Positions 1-11,502 of a stretch of 64,000 bases of DNA are shown here, piece after piece. Position 1 is the first letter of the stretch; every line of letters starts with the position of its first letter. The position numbers and the translations under genes were made by a program. The DNA is taken from assembly GCF_036588685.1 (NCBI RefSeq), contig NC_086382.1, forward strand, positions 5,555,001-5,619,000, written 5' to 3'. Under the pieces are notes generated by a model, which worked only from the letters and a program-made list of their open reading frames with translations, was not told where the DNA came from and did not search any database. The stretch is from Mytilus trossulus (lineage: Eukaryota > Mollusca > Bivalvia > Mytilida > Mytilidae).

Positions 1-571
1 ATTTCAATTGGAGTTATCTTTCTTTGTCCAGAATAGTAGTTGAATCAACTTAAATCATTGTTTTATACAATATACAATGTATATTCACTTTTACTACCAA
101 CTGATAGATTAAAACAATCTTTACCATTCAGTCATTGTCAGTGATAACAAGCACTTTTTTTACATTTTAATATTTTATGATGTATTTAAATGAGTAGTTA
201 TTGTTGCAAACTTCATTAGAAATTTGAAATGAGATCAGTTTTGAAATAAGGGAAAGAGGGATGTGAAAAAAAAAACTGGGGGGTCAATTTTTTTCATTTT
301 AGATTTCATAAATAAAAAGAAAATTTCTTCAAACATTTTTTTGAGAGGATTAATATTCAACAGCATAGTGAATTGCTCAAAGGCAAATTATTATTTTTAA
401 GTTCAATAGACCACATTCATTCTGTGTCAGAAACCTGTGCTGTGTCAACTTTTTAATCACAATCCAAATTTAGAGCTGAATCCAGCTTGAATGTTGTGTC
501 CATACTTGCCCCAACCGTTCAGGGTTCAACCTCTGCGGTCGTATAAAGCTGCGCCCTGCGGAGCATCTGGT
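1..571 (+). repeat. Dispersed repeat, 3' part, direct-repeat partner of 2637-3181
   Basis: This stretch matches 2637-3181 over its whole length with small indels. Shared landmarks are 'ggagttatctttctttgtcc' near each start and 'gtcgtataaagct' followed by 'gagcatctggtt' at each end. A third short fragment of its beginning lies near 2580-2607. I recall this sequence as a high-copy bivalve repeat. No coding potential is visible. Confidence 0.75.
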
Positions 572-1278
572 TTATAATTAGGATGAAACTGGGCCCTGCA
601 TCAGTAAAATTCGAATCTCTTCTCCTGCTCATATTAACACGTATGCTATTTGACTTAATAAAATAAAATTGTTGAAGTACTCAAAATTTATATGAAAAAT
701 GCACGAGATTTGACTTTGAGCATATAAGTACATGTATGAAACCGTGACACTTCGAATTCAGCTCCCCAAAATATATATTTAATTTTATCTATTTACAATT
801 AGTTTGTTCAATTCTAATAAATTATATAACGTAGTATTTTTTTTACTTATGTTTTGTTTCATAGAGTTTAAATGTACAATTATTAGATCAAAATTATTTA
901 TAAACTTTAATTAAACACTAATAATTATTTTTTATATTAAAGTTATTGGTTGAAGTTACACAATATTTCATTTTTTTCATTTGGTATTTTTCTTATACGC
1001 CAATACTTATAACAGCGGTTATGACATCCTAGCTAAGATAATCCTTTATTATAAGATACATGTAGCCTCGTTGTGCATGCTGAGACATGTCGTCAGTCGG
1101 TCCTACATTTTTTGTAACTTGATTATAATTTCTATTCTAATAGTATATATATAGAACCGATCTTAGGACAGGTTTATTTCTTGACGACCTCATAATTTCA
1201 TCATGTCGATGGTACAAATTGATTTTTATACGACCGCAAATTTTGAAAAAATTTTCGTCGTATATTGCTATCACGTTG

Positions 1279-1280
<2 letters not shown>
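572..1280. other. AT-rich spacer without recognised genes
   Basis: No ORF with recognisable domains is present. The sequence is AT-rich with poly-T runs. It separates the first copy of the dispersed repeat from its tandem-core region. Confidence 0.5.

Positions 1281-1310
<30 letters not shown>
1281..1310 (+). repeat. (GTC)10 trinucleotide microsatellite
   Basis: Ten perfect GTC units lie just upstream of the 160-bp tandem units. The arginine run on the minus strand is a translation of this repeat and not a protein signal. Confidence 0.95.
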
Positions 1311-1324
1311 CGACTACTTTTAGT

Positions 1325-1935
1325 TTTCGCACTCTAAATTTAGTAAAAGTGAATAGAAATCTATGAAATTTTAACACAAGGTTTATGACCATAAAAGGAA
1401 GGCTGGTATTGATTTTGGGAGTTTTGGTCCCAACATTTTAGGAATTAGGGGCCAAAAAGGGCCCAAATAAGCATTTTCTTGGTTTTCGCACTACAACTTT
1501 AGTTTAAGTTAGTAGAAATCTATGAAATTTTGACACAAGGTTTATGACCACAAAAGAAGAGTTGGGATTGATTTTGGGAGTTTTGGTTTCAACAGTTTAG
1601 GAATTAGGGGCCAAAAAAGGGCCCAAATAAGCATTATTCTTGGTTTTCGCACAATAACTTTAGTTAAAGTAAATAGAAATCAATGAAATTTAAACACAAT
1701 GTTTATGACCACAAAAGGAAGGTTGGTATAGATTTTGAGAGTTTCGGTCCCAACAGTTTAGGAATTAGGGGCCAAAAAGGGACCCAAATAAGCATTTTTC
1801 TTGGTTTTCGCACCATAGCGTTAGTATAAGTAAATAGAAATCTATGAAATTTAAACACAAGGTTTATGACTATTAAAGGAAGGTTGGTATTGATTTTGGG
1901 AGTTTTGGTCCCAACAGTTAAGGAAAAAGGGCCCA
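1325..1935 (+). repeat. Tandem array, about 4 units of ~160 bp
   Basis: Units begin with 'gttttcgcac' at about 1325, 1484, 1645 and 1805. Each contains 'agaaatc', 'acacaaggtttatgac', 'ttttggtcccaaca' and 'aattaggggccaaaaagg' in the same order. Short ORFs here repeat the unit and are not genes. Confidence 0.85.
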
Positions 1936-2470
1936 AAGGGTCCAAAATTAAACTTTGTTTGATTTCATCAAAATTGAATAATTGGGGTCCTTTGATATGC
2001 CGAATCTAACTGTGTATGTAGATTCTTAATTTTTGGTCCCGTTTCAAATTGGTCTACATTAAGGTCCAAAGGGTCCAAAATTAAACTTAGTTTGATTTTA
2101 ACAAAAATTTAATCCTTGGAGTTCTTTGATATGCTGAATCTAAAAATGTACTTAGATTTTTGATTATTGGCCCAGTTTTCAAGTTGGCCCAAATCGAGGT
2201 CCAAAATTAAACATTGTTTGATTTCATCAAAAATTGAATAATTTGGGTTCTTTGATATGCTAAATCTAACTGTGTATGTAGATTCTTAATTTTTGGTCCA
2301 GTTTTAAAATTGGTCTAAATTAAAGTGCAAAGGGTCCAAAATTAAACTAAGTTTGATTTTAACAAAAATTAAATTCTTGTGCCTCTTTGATATGCTGAAT
2401 CTAAACATGTACTTAGATTTTTGATTATGGGCCCAGTTTTCAAGTTGGTCCAAATCAGGATCTAATATTA
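1936..2470 (+). repeat. Second tandem core, units of ~135 bp in alternating subtypes
   Basis: The phrases 'ggtccaaaattaaac' and 'tttgatatgc' recur at about 1950, 2075, 2200 and 2335. Units alternate between an 'aactgtgtatgtagattctt' type and an 'atgtacttagatttttgatt' type, so the higher-order unit is ~270 bp. It is continuous with the preceding array and with 2637-3181, which suggests one composite repeat. Confidence 0.75.
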
Positions 2471-2636
2471 TTAAATTAAGTATTGTGCAATAGCAAGTCT
2501 ATTCAATTGCACAGTATTGTGCAATGGCAAGAAATATCTAATTTCACAATATTGTGAAATAGCAATTTTTTTTTTAATTAAGAGTTATCTTTCTTTGTCC
2601 AGTATAGTAAGCAAGAAATATCTGCAAGAATTTTTT

Positions 2637-3181
2637 TTAATTGGAGTTATCTTTCTTTGTCCAGAATCAACTTAAATCTTTGTTATATTCAATATACAAT
2701 GTATATTCACTTTTTACTACCAACTGATAAATTTAAATAATCTTTACCATTCAGTGATAACAAGCAGTTTTTTTACATCTTAATATTTTATGATGTATTT
2801 AAATGAGTAGTAATTGTTGCAAACTCCATTAGAATATTTTAATTGTAATTAGTTTTGGAATAAGGGAAAGGGGGATGTGATTAAAAAATTGGGTTCATTT
2901 TTTCTCATTTGAAATTTCATAAATAAAAAGAAAATTTCTTCAAACATTTTTTTGAGAGGATTAATATTCAACAGCATAGTGAATTGCTCTAAGAGAAAAA
3001 ATGTTTAAGTTCATTTGAATACATTCATTCTGTGTCAGAAACCTATGCTGTGTCAACTATTTAATCACAATCCAAATTTAGAGCGGAATCCAGATTGAAT
3101 GTTGTGTCCATACTTGCCCCAACTGTTCAGGGTTCAACCTCTGCGGTCGTATAAAGCTACGCCCTGCGGAGCATCTGGTTA
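2637..3181 (+). repeat. Dispersed repeat, second copy (direct repeat of 1-571)
   Basis: This copy is collinear with 1-571 and ends in the same 'gagcatctggtt' phrase. It is preceded by short 'attgtgcaatagcaag' units (2480-2570) and the tandem cores. The full repeat therefore probably runs from about 1300 to 3400, and 1-571 is the tail of another copy. Confidence 0.7.
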
Positions 3182-3780
3182 CTGTTTACTTTCGCTTCTC
3201 ATGTTTTGTAAACGGTCTTTTATTCTGAATCCCGAACCAGGCATATGCATTCTGTAATTGTGCAAATCTTCGTTCTTATGAATAATTGGCTTATGAATAA
3301 TTGGCTTATGAATAATTGTATCAATTTCAACTCTTAAATTATTCATTTTAAAGATATTTGCATTACACATGCAATGGCAATACCTTTCCAATTTGTGTCT
3401 AAATTAAAGTTGTAACACTTAAAAGTTAATGGAAAGGGTAGAAAAAAATATCAGATGAGAAAAGGCTGAAGACACATGGAAACGGCACCAAATCATTAGA
3501 TATTGCATTTTATAAAAAGAAACTGAGATATTGATAGTTCCACTTCAAGGTTAAAATGTTTATCTCTTGTGAAATGAAATTTAAAAAAAATGGTGTAACA
3601 CTGTAGTTAATTAATAAAGATACTATTGTGTGTATTTCTGTATTGACCTTATTATTTGTCCTCGACCATCAGAATTGACCTTTGGCTTCGCCTCCGACCA
3701 ATACACCAAGACATGGACCAATAACAAGGCCAGTACTATTATAGAATGACAGTATGCTTCAATAGCGGGAATCAGCCCCT
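3182..3780. other. Non-coding stretch with a 15-bp triplication
   Basis: The only structure seen is three tandem copies of 'gcttatgaataattg' or close variants at about 3275-3318. No gene is recognised. Confidence 0.5.
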
Positions 3781-3789
3781 CAACTCATT

Positions 3790-4990
3790 TTTACATAACT
3801 ATTAACTCATGGCTTCAACGCCTTGCTCGTCTTATTTGGAGATCTTGCTGTAGTTCCAGTTCAGCAAGCATTTTAGAGACGTATCCAGTCAATCTTCTCT
3901 TGACATGTAATCTCTGGTGATAGATTTTGCCGCTTAACGTTGTATCCTTTCAATCTTTTTCTTTTTACCGAGTAGGGATCCCATACTACGGCTCCATATT
4001 TAAATAAAAGATCCATTCCTACAGGTCTAAATCATTGTTTTAATCTGACACAAATTTCAATAAATGGAATGCTAGCTAGCCAAGTTGAATATAATGTGAC
4101 CAACAAGAACAGCATTATCACTATTGAAATTGTGTTTAATACCATGATCGTTAAATTTCATTAACTTAAATAGAGACAGGCATTTGACCTGAATTATGGT
4201 GTGGGAGTGCAAAATCAAAAACTAACTGACTATGATATATGGTTAAAAATGATGATATCCCAACCGAAATCCCTCTGTTTTATTTCTGTTTAGTTGTAAT
4301 CCTGATAAACTTCCAAAAGTTTCAATTATATTCATTGCTAAACTTACATCTTCTGGTGATTTTAGAAATAGTGTTGGATCATCTGCAAGTTGACATATTT
4401 TTTAGTGAGCAATATCTGCCATCTAGTTTCACCTCTAACCCTTTGAGATTATTATCTTCTCTTAGTTTAATTGCAGTTTAACTCCAACCACCAATCCGAA
4501 GTCTAAAGAAGTAATTGGTCATCCTTGTCGAAATCCACGAAAAATGTTAAACTGCTGGAAACCCAACCATTGTTAAGTATACAAACTTTTATCACTATGT
4601 ACATTGTTTTAATCTATCTTATCAAACTATTTTAAAGCCAAATTTTACCAAGGTTTCTGACATACAGTTCCATTCAAGGGAGTTAAATGCCTTTGAGAAT
4701 TCAAAAAAAAATATAGCTCCAACTTCTTTAAAGTTCTCTGAGTAATCAATAATATCTTGTATTTGCCTTATATTGAAGCCTATGTATCTATTTTTTATAA
4801 ATAACCTTTTTGGTCAGTATGAATTATTTTTGGTAATACTTGTTTTAATCTTTGAGCAAGAGCATAAGCCAACAATTTTACATCATAATTTAACAGAGTT
4901 ATTGGACGATAATTATTTAAAGAAAGTGTATCGTATACTCTCACTATCACTTAATTTTGGACATTTTTTATATTGTTAAAGTACTGTAAA
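3790..4990 (-). pseudogene. Decayed LINE reverse transcriptase fragments
   Basis: Read on the minus strand, broken frames give typical non-LTR reverse transcriptase motifs in order. These are a KAFNSLEW-like block near 4670-4700, an FRGFRQGCPIT-like block near 4510-4545, and the catalytic box as LADDPTLFL near 4370-4400, followed by an LQLNRNKT-like block near 4290. A YGAVVWDPY-like block near 3960-4010 resembles the C-terminus of CR1/Jockey-like elements and may come from a second insertion. Frames change several times and stops are frequent, so this is dead. Plus-strand ORFs here are shadows. Confidence 0.7.
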
Positions 4991-5037
4991 GTATCTTCCA
5001 CATCTAGCTAAGTAGAGGAATATAGAATATAATTTTT

Positions 5038-5779
5038 AACCGGATTTTTGTGACAAAAATGTCGGTTATTGATTTGGGTATATACGGCGGGCGGTCGGGC
5101 GACAACCAAATGTTGTCCGTGCATTTACTCATGAACCGTTCTTCCAAAGCTTTTAAAATTGTAATATGTTGTTACTGACAACAAAATGAATGTCAAGTTC
5201 AATAATGACGATTTCGACTTTTACCGTTCAGGAGTTATTGTTCTTTAAAGATTGAAAAATGGCGTTTTCAGTCGTGTCCGTGTATTTACTCATGAACTGG
5301 TCAACCAAAGCTTTTCAAATTTTAATATGTTGTTACTGATCACAAAATGGAGGTCAATACATGTTCAATAATGCCGATTTTGACTTTTACCGTTCAGGAA
5401 TAATGGTTCTTGAAAGATCGAAAAATTGCGTTCCCATTCATGTTGTTGCATTTACTCATGAACCATTCAACCTAAGCTTTTCAAATTTTAATATGTTGTT
5501 ACTGATCACAAAATGGAGGTCAATACATGTTCAATAATGCCGATTTTGACTTTTACCGTTCAGGAATAATGGTTCTTGAAAGATCGAAAAATTGCGTTTC
5601 CATTCATGTTGTTGCATTTACTCATGAACCATTCAACCTAAGCTTTTCAAATTTTAATATTTTGATACTGATGACAAAATGGAGGTCAAATTTGATATTG
5701 ACGATTTTCACTTTCACCGTTCATCAGTTATGGTTCTTGTGATATTGCCAGGACACAATAAATGTTGATAAATCCGGTT
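5038..5779 (+). mobile_element. Non-autonomous element with inverted ends and ~166-bp tandem core
   Basis: The element starts with AACCGGATTT (5038-5047) and has the inverse AAATCCGGTT at 5770-5779. Between them are four units of about 165 bp, marked by 'atttactcatgaac' at about 5121, 5283, 5451 and 5617. This architecture resembles the bivalve 'pearl' type elements. No transposase is encoded. The 71-residue ORF inside is a product of the repeat. Confidence 0.6.
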
Positions 5780-5799
5780 TGCTGTCGTTGTGGCAGCCT

Positions 5800-6940
5800 C
5801 TTGTTTATAATAGTTGGCAAAATTATTACGATTGACATACTTGGGTAGGATTGCTACAAATGTAGACATGTTATACACCATTGTAAAGATAACTAAATTT
5901 AGATTTGCGATATAACAAGTTTTAGTGGGGTTGACATCGTAGAAAGCGGCATATAACGGAACATCGACACCACCTCACATTTTTACTTAAATGCAAGCGT
6001 TACATATTAAGGTATATATAGGATTTTTTTGGGATACCAAGTGCCTGTGCATCGGATCGATAATATGTAGCTTATCTAAATGTGTATTTTTGTCTTGACA
6101 CCATCTAGTTAACTACTGCGTTGACTTCCGAATGTATCTGATAGTCATATAAGCAATATAAACATAAATATAAATAGATAGGAACTCGTGCAATTGGATT
6201 TTTTTAATGTCTGTTTAATTTCATTTTATAGATTAAAAATATATGTTTATTATTGTTGTTACCTGTACAAGAATGATTTTTTTGTGTGAATCAAATCGCT
6301 CAAACAAATGATAATATTCACCTTTGTTTCATTTTTTAATGTTGATATTCTTTCCTTTTAAAATACTGAACACACACCATTCATGTGTTATCCATTTCTA
6401 ACGTAAGGGTTAAATTGAAGTTCACATGAATACTAATCCAATGAGGTCGAATTATTCACTAGCAAGTGAATAATTCATCTGATTCATCAATGTTTCTTAC
6501 CGTATATTGACCTAATATTGTACCATACCGGCTGCCAAAGGCGATTTATTTCAATATTTCTCTTCAATTAATGATTGAACAAAATAAATATATTTTTTTT
6601 TTATATATATCTCGTAGCTAGTGCCCCTTTTAAGACTAAAGCCATTTGAAGATGATTGTAACCTCTTTTTTGGTAAAAACTGTGATACACAGAGAGAAAG
6701 TTTAAATGACATGCTTAACACATATTCATATACATTTAACAGCAAAATAATCATTGATGCAGTTTCTTCTAAAAAAAAATGCTGGTGAGCAATTCTGGGG
6801 TCTTTGGTGCCTCTTGTTTCTTTGTAATCGATTATCTTCTATATTAATGTAGCCATCGTGGATCCACGGTATATAACGACTAAATTATTCGTGTATTTGC
6901 TTGGTGACCTTTAAAACTTAATTTTTGCTTTTGATAATTT
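5800..6940. promoter_or_regulatory. Upstream region of the B-box gene, no gene seen
   Basis: No coding region is recognised. A good 3' splice site (a T-rich tract ending TTTCAG at 6943) lies 13 bases before the ATG of the next gene, so part of this stretch is probably a 5' UTR intron. About 6120-6250 resembles 52980-53110, near the third B-box gene. That may be a repeat shared by chance or a conserved flank. Confidence 0.35.
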
Positions 6941-6956
6941 CAGCATAAAATTCCTC

Positions 6957-8625
6957 ATGGAATCATCATCAGGTAGATTTTGTGATAATTGTGAACATCG
7001 TCACCGTGCAACTGCTGCTGTCACGTGGTGTCCAGATTGCGACGAAGCATTTTGTTTGGAATGTGTGGATTATCACGATTCTTTAAAACTTGCGAAATTC
7101 CACAAACCTATATTGTTCACTGAATATGACAAATTACCGTCGTATATCAAGAACACCAGTATCTACTGCACGGACCATGACCAGAAATGTGAATTGTATT
7201 GTTGTAAACATCGCCAGTGTTGTTGTAATGTATGTTTAAAGGAATCACATTTTCAAATGTGAAAAGCTCGACATAATACAAGATGCTGTAAAAAATGTAA
7301 AAACGTCACCAGCGCTAGAAGATATTGAAAACGATTTGAAGTGTCTAATGCTGAATTTGGATTCTTTAATCAAAAACAGACAGGAAAACAAAACTCGAAT
7401 AAATGCACAGAAAGTAGCATTTATGGATGATATTAAACGTTTACGTGAACTATTTAATGCCGAATTGGACGAAATGGAACAAAGTTTAAGAGATACGCTA
7501 GCATCGGACGTAGAACAACTTGATTCTGATTTGGATATTCTTGTGCAGGAATTAGAAGTCCACAAAAGCCACATAAGTACTCTGCAGGAGGAACTGAAAA
7601 CTGCTATTAGTTTCGCAACTGATCTTCAAGTCTTTTTAGGACTTAAACCGTTAGAACTCAAAGTAGAAGAAGAACTTTCTTATTTTGAAACACTTACAAC
7701 GAATGCAGCAATGTGTGAAGTTGATATCGTCCTTGATGTACCACCTACTGTGACTGCCATAACAGAAAGCAGCAAATTGTTAGGTGAAATTTCACAGTCA
7801 AGAAAACATAATGATTTAGAATTTGAAGTGCGAAAGAAGGAACAAGCACAACTTTTACTACCATCTGTTAATGAGTTATCGAATATCAAATTTTCTGAAT
7901 TTGCAAGTTTTCAGTTACCACAAGGGGATAACGGTATCAACATATTAGGCTGTACCATACTGCCAGAAGGATTGCTGGTATTTGCTGATGACCGTAACAA
8001 TCGATTAATTACATGTGACAGTGTCAGTAATTTTCAACGAGAAATAGATTTATCGTTTTCACCTCGGGCTGTTACGTACATTAATAATTCAAATGTTGGT
8101 GTGACATGTCAGTCGTCTAGTATGGTCGCAGTTGTTGAACTGGTTACTGGTAAAACATTGTCGACGTTCTCGACAGTTGATCCATGTTACGGTATAAGTT
8201 TTCTAAATGACACACTGGCTATTAGAATATCGGGATTTTTCTTACTGACTACTATTTTTGGGACAGTTAAAGCAAAGTTAAAGGCAATTGGCCAGACACA
8301 TTGTTGTGCAGGGGAGGATAACATATTTTCTTCAAGTTCGTCCAGCCATAAAGTATTATGCTTTAACAAAGATGGCGATCTTATATGGCACTTTCAGGAT
8401 TCGAAATTGCAAACTCCAAAAGATGTGGCCGTTGACGAAAATGGTTTTGTATTAGCAGTAGGTGAAAGTTCAAAAAACTGCTTTGCAATCTCACCTGATG
8501 GAAAAACAGGCAGAGAAATTCTAAGCAACTTAGACTTTCCCTACTCCTTAGATTTTGATAAAACTTCCAAATTAATGGTAATCACTAACAAAAATGGTTT
8601 CGTTCGAGTGTATCACAAGCATTGA
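6957..8625 (+). CDS. B-box/TRIM-like protein with NHL-type propeller, one frameshift
   Basis: The predicted product is a cytoplasmic RING-less TRIM-like protein. The first 98 residues hold B-box 1 (C9, C12, C25, C28, C33, C36, H40, H49) and B-box 2 (C71, H74, C78, C82 and following). A coiled coil follows (about 100-240). Then comes a region with NHL-like repeats, with phrases such as GDLIWHFQDSKLQTPKDVAV typical of mollusc TRIM2/3-like proteins. The frame breaks at the TTTT of 7250-7253: dropping one T continues B-box 2 directly into the 3' frame, which is open for over 1,360 bases. The rest is undamaged, so this is either a homopolymer sequence error or a very recent null allele. ATG 6957 is preceded by a 3' splice site at 6943. 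A possible AATAAA lies near 8766. Confidence 0.8.
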
Positions 8626-8639
8626 GAGCTCAAATTCAG

Positions 8640-9595
8640 AGGACCCTGCTACCTACCCACATCTCATCATTTGAATATGAAACAAATAGTTTGGACAAAA
8701 TTGATTATACAGATCGTTGAATATATATTATATTAAGTAAACTTCAAGTTGATCAAAAGTAAAAAATAAAAATTAGTATAGGGCAAATTTATACGGTCTT
8801 AAACAATTGGCTGGCCTCAGATAGTTTGCCGTAAGGTTTCAGATCTTAGTCATTAATATAGAAGTAAGGGGCTATAATTATCTAACGAAGCACAGAGGAT
8901 AACTTATATCGTCCGGAAAATTAAATTACTGATCTCGTCCAGTGCAGTGCATAATTGATCTCGTGTGGTATACAGTGTCTCTCTTGTGTGATACTTTTTA
9001 AATTCTTGGACAGTAAATAACAGAGTCGTGTGCAGTATTTTGGTCTTACAGTGTAATCCGTGTTATCTTTCCTCCTATATATTTACTATAAAACCAGGTT
9101 CAATCCACCATTTTCTACATTAGAAAATGCCTGTACCAAGTTAGGAATATGACAATTGTTATCCATTCGTTTGATGTGTTTGGACTTTTGATTTTGCCTT
9201 TTGATTTTTAATTTTCCTTTTTGAATTTTCCTCAGAGTTCAGTATTTTTGTGTTTTTACTTTTTATAGGAATATGATTGGTTAATAGCGACCTTGTGGAG
9301 ACCGTGTATATTCAATATTAGGTTAGTAGGGAGGCGGGGCTTATTTCAATGCACGGTCGGTCAATAGTGGATTTACAACTTGTTTGATTATAAAAGAGTA
9401 TTAAAAAATCTGTTTAATATTGTTATATCAAGGTTGTTTATAATAGATATTTGTCGTTTACATTAGTTTTTATAGTGCAGACAAATTGAAGAATTGAACG
9501 CTTGAACACTTTTTATACAGAAATAAGAAGATGTTTTATGATAGCAAATAAGACAACTTATTATTATAACTTAGTATAAATTCAACAAATAAAGA
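8640..9595. other. 3' flank of the B-box gene with a dispersed repeat
   Basis: An AATAAA lies near 8766, so the first part may be 3' UTR. From about 9089 to 9262 there is a repeat running from 'aaaaccaggttcaatccacc' to the 'gagttcagtatttttgtg' phrase. Other copies are at 57870-58045, in part at 58550-58672 and in part at 42930-43050. No gene is seen. Confidence 0.6.
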
Positions 9596-9596
9596 T

Positions 9597-9778
9597 AGTC
9601 GGTAAGATAAATTCGTTACATAGTGTGCTAGTGACCTTATATGATATATACAGGGTCAGTAAATTCCATATGGTGTTCGAGGGTTCGCTCTCACCCCATC
9701 TGGAATTTACTGACCCTGTATATAACTTTATATCATATTAGGTCACTAGCACACTATGTAACTTATATTTTATCTGAC
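9597..9778. mobile_element. Foldback (long inverted repeat) MITE-like element
   Basis: The left arm (about 9604-9672) and right arm (about 9696-9774) are inverted copies that share 'catagtgtgctagtgacc', 'cagggtcagtaaattcca' and 'agataaa' ends. They enclose a loop of only ~25 bp. The whole would fold into a hairpin. A shortened relative with both ends but no stem centre lies at 24290-24352. Confidence 0.8.
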
Positions 9779-10060
9779 ACGTTAGGGGCCATAATAAAAT
9801 GTCAGATTAATGAGGATGTCGGATACTAGTACTCAGGTATTTCTACAAGAATATGCATGTTTCGGAACCATAAACGCATGTCGGTTACAGCTGAATGTTG
9901 ATATATTCAGGTGTCCAATTAGGCAGGTTGCACTTTACCAATGTTATATACTAGTAATGCAGTTGAAGCTATTTATAAAAACTTTTATGAAATACATATT
10001 ATCATTGAACTAATGATACATCGTGAAGTATTTCTGTATTTAGTATAACCAGTATTGAAC

Positions 10061-11446
10061 TGTTCTGACACCTTTTCTGCCGTAAATGTGGACTGCGCGT
10101 CATAGGTACTTTTTGCTAATTATCTCCCTTTATTATTGTGAACACACGGCATGTAACGCAAATCAAACTTTTACATTGTGGTTCCTGTGGATAACTATAG
10201 TGTATGTATGACTTAATTACTTTATTTTTGAGATAATCTTATGTTGCAGAACACTTACCTTTGATGATTCAGTGGTTTTATTGAAGCTTTTTCTCTAGCA
10301 CAGTCTCTAGATTTGACAGGAACTTACTCATGGTATACATATGCTAAAAATATTGTTAAAGAGTCTAACGTTGACCTTAATATTCTTTCTACTTGTAAGG
10401 ACATAAAAGATGTAAATAAAATAAAAAACGATATAAAGTTAAAAATGAAAAATAGGTATGAAGATTTAATTCAAAATAAATTTTAAAACATCGATGATAA
10501 AAGTATTTTTTTTCTCTATAAAAAACTTAAAAAAGATTACAAACTAATTTTCATATAAGGAGATTAATCACTAAATTTTGAATAAGTGATCACTCACTCT
10601 TGATTGTAAAGGGGAGATATTTTAAAATCCCAAGAGAGGAACGTCTTTGCCATAAATGTAAAATACTAGAGGATGAGAAACATTTTTTACTATATTGTGA
10701 GTATAATAAAACTCTAAGAAATGACTTTTTTCATCACATATGTGCAGAAAATAATAACTTTAATAATTTAAATGAAGAAGAAAAAATTCATTACTTACTA
10801 AATCCATCATCGCCTTAACAAACAAATAAGTTAGGATCCTTCTTGAAAAAGTCATTAGAACTGAGGGCAGGGGACTCTTAACAACTTGTTTGTTGTTATA
10901 AATTTTAATGCTGTTGATATTTTGTATGTTTAATATGTATGTATATATGTTTATTGTGGTCAATGTATTAATATATGTTGGTCACAAACTGTAAAGTTTA
11001 TATGACAATAAAATATTTGATTTGATTTGATTTGAATTGATAATTTCAGTAATTTGTGACAAATCGAGCCTTCGCTCTTGATAATGTTTAAGTGTGTTAA
11101 ATTCATAATTTTTGTATGAAGTAAGCCCGTTTTTTATCTTAACTAACTTTCCCTTGGTCTATATTATAAATCTAAGCTTTTTGAGAAATTGATATCATTT
11201 TTGTACAAGGGTTATGCTCGAAAATTTTCTGTGTATGGAACGCAAAAGCTGTCATAATTGAAATTGTGTAAAATTTTGTATTTTTTGTAAAACTCGATTT
11301 TTCTGTTAAAACAAGTGCTTGAATGCGTGTTTCTTTGTATTTTGTAGCTTTTTACCTGCATTACGTCCAATAAAGATATTATTTAAAGACCCGTCTTATT
11401 TAATTATTGGATCTAATCTGGTAGAACTATCTGTGGTGACAGAATA
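10061..11446 (+). repeat. 5' LTR of the BEL element, interrupted by a LINE
   Basis: This LTR matches 17528-18264 on both sides of a 751-bp LINE fragment. Shared phrases include 'gctaattatctccctttatt', 'gcccgttttttatctta' and 'gatctaatctggtagaacta'. It starts with TG directly after the TGAAC target duplication. Confidence 0.88.
10285..11035 (+). mobile_element. 5'-truncated LINE 3' end inserted in the LTR
   Basis: ATTGA target duplications (10280-10284 and 11036-11040) bracket the insert, and the undamaged sequence is seen in the other LTR at about 17850. The translation gives LDLTGTYSWYTYAKNIV, and then KGRYFKIPREERLCHKCKI followed by the EKHFLLYC block (10600-10720). That is the C-terminal zinc-knuckle region of the same LINE family as 45753-48232. 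The 3' end has 'gacaataaaat' followed by TTGAT repeats. The ORF is broken before 10600. Confidence 0.88.
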
Positions 11447-11502
11447 GTAAAAAGACTATAACATCAACTTGATAATAGATAGCTACATGTCACTCACATT
11501 CC

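Noticed and set aside
1201..1392. Arginine-rich minus-strand ORF
   Set aside because: The arginine run is the translated (GTC)n microsatellite and the rest is repeat sequence.
1..3181. A single LTR element with the two ~550-bp direct repeats as LTRs
   Set aside because: There is no gag or pol coding between them, no TG...CA ends or target duplication, and the interior is tandem repeats. Two copies of a composite repeat explain it better.
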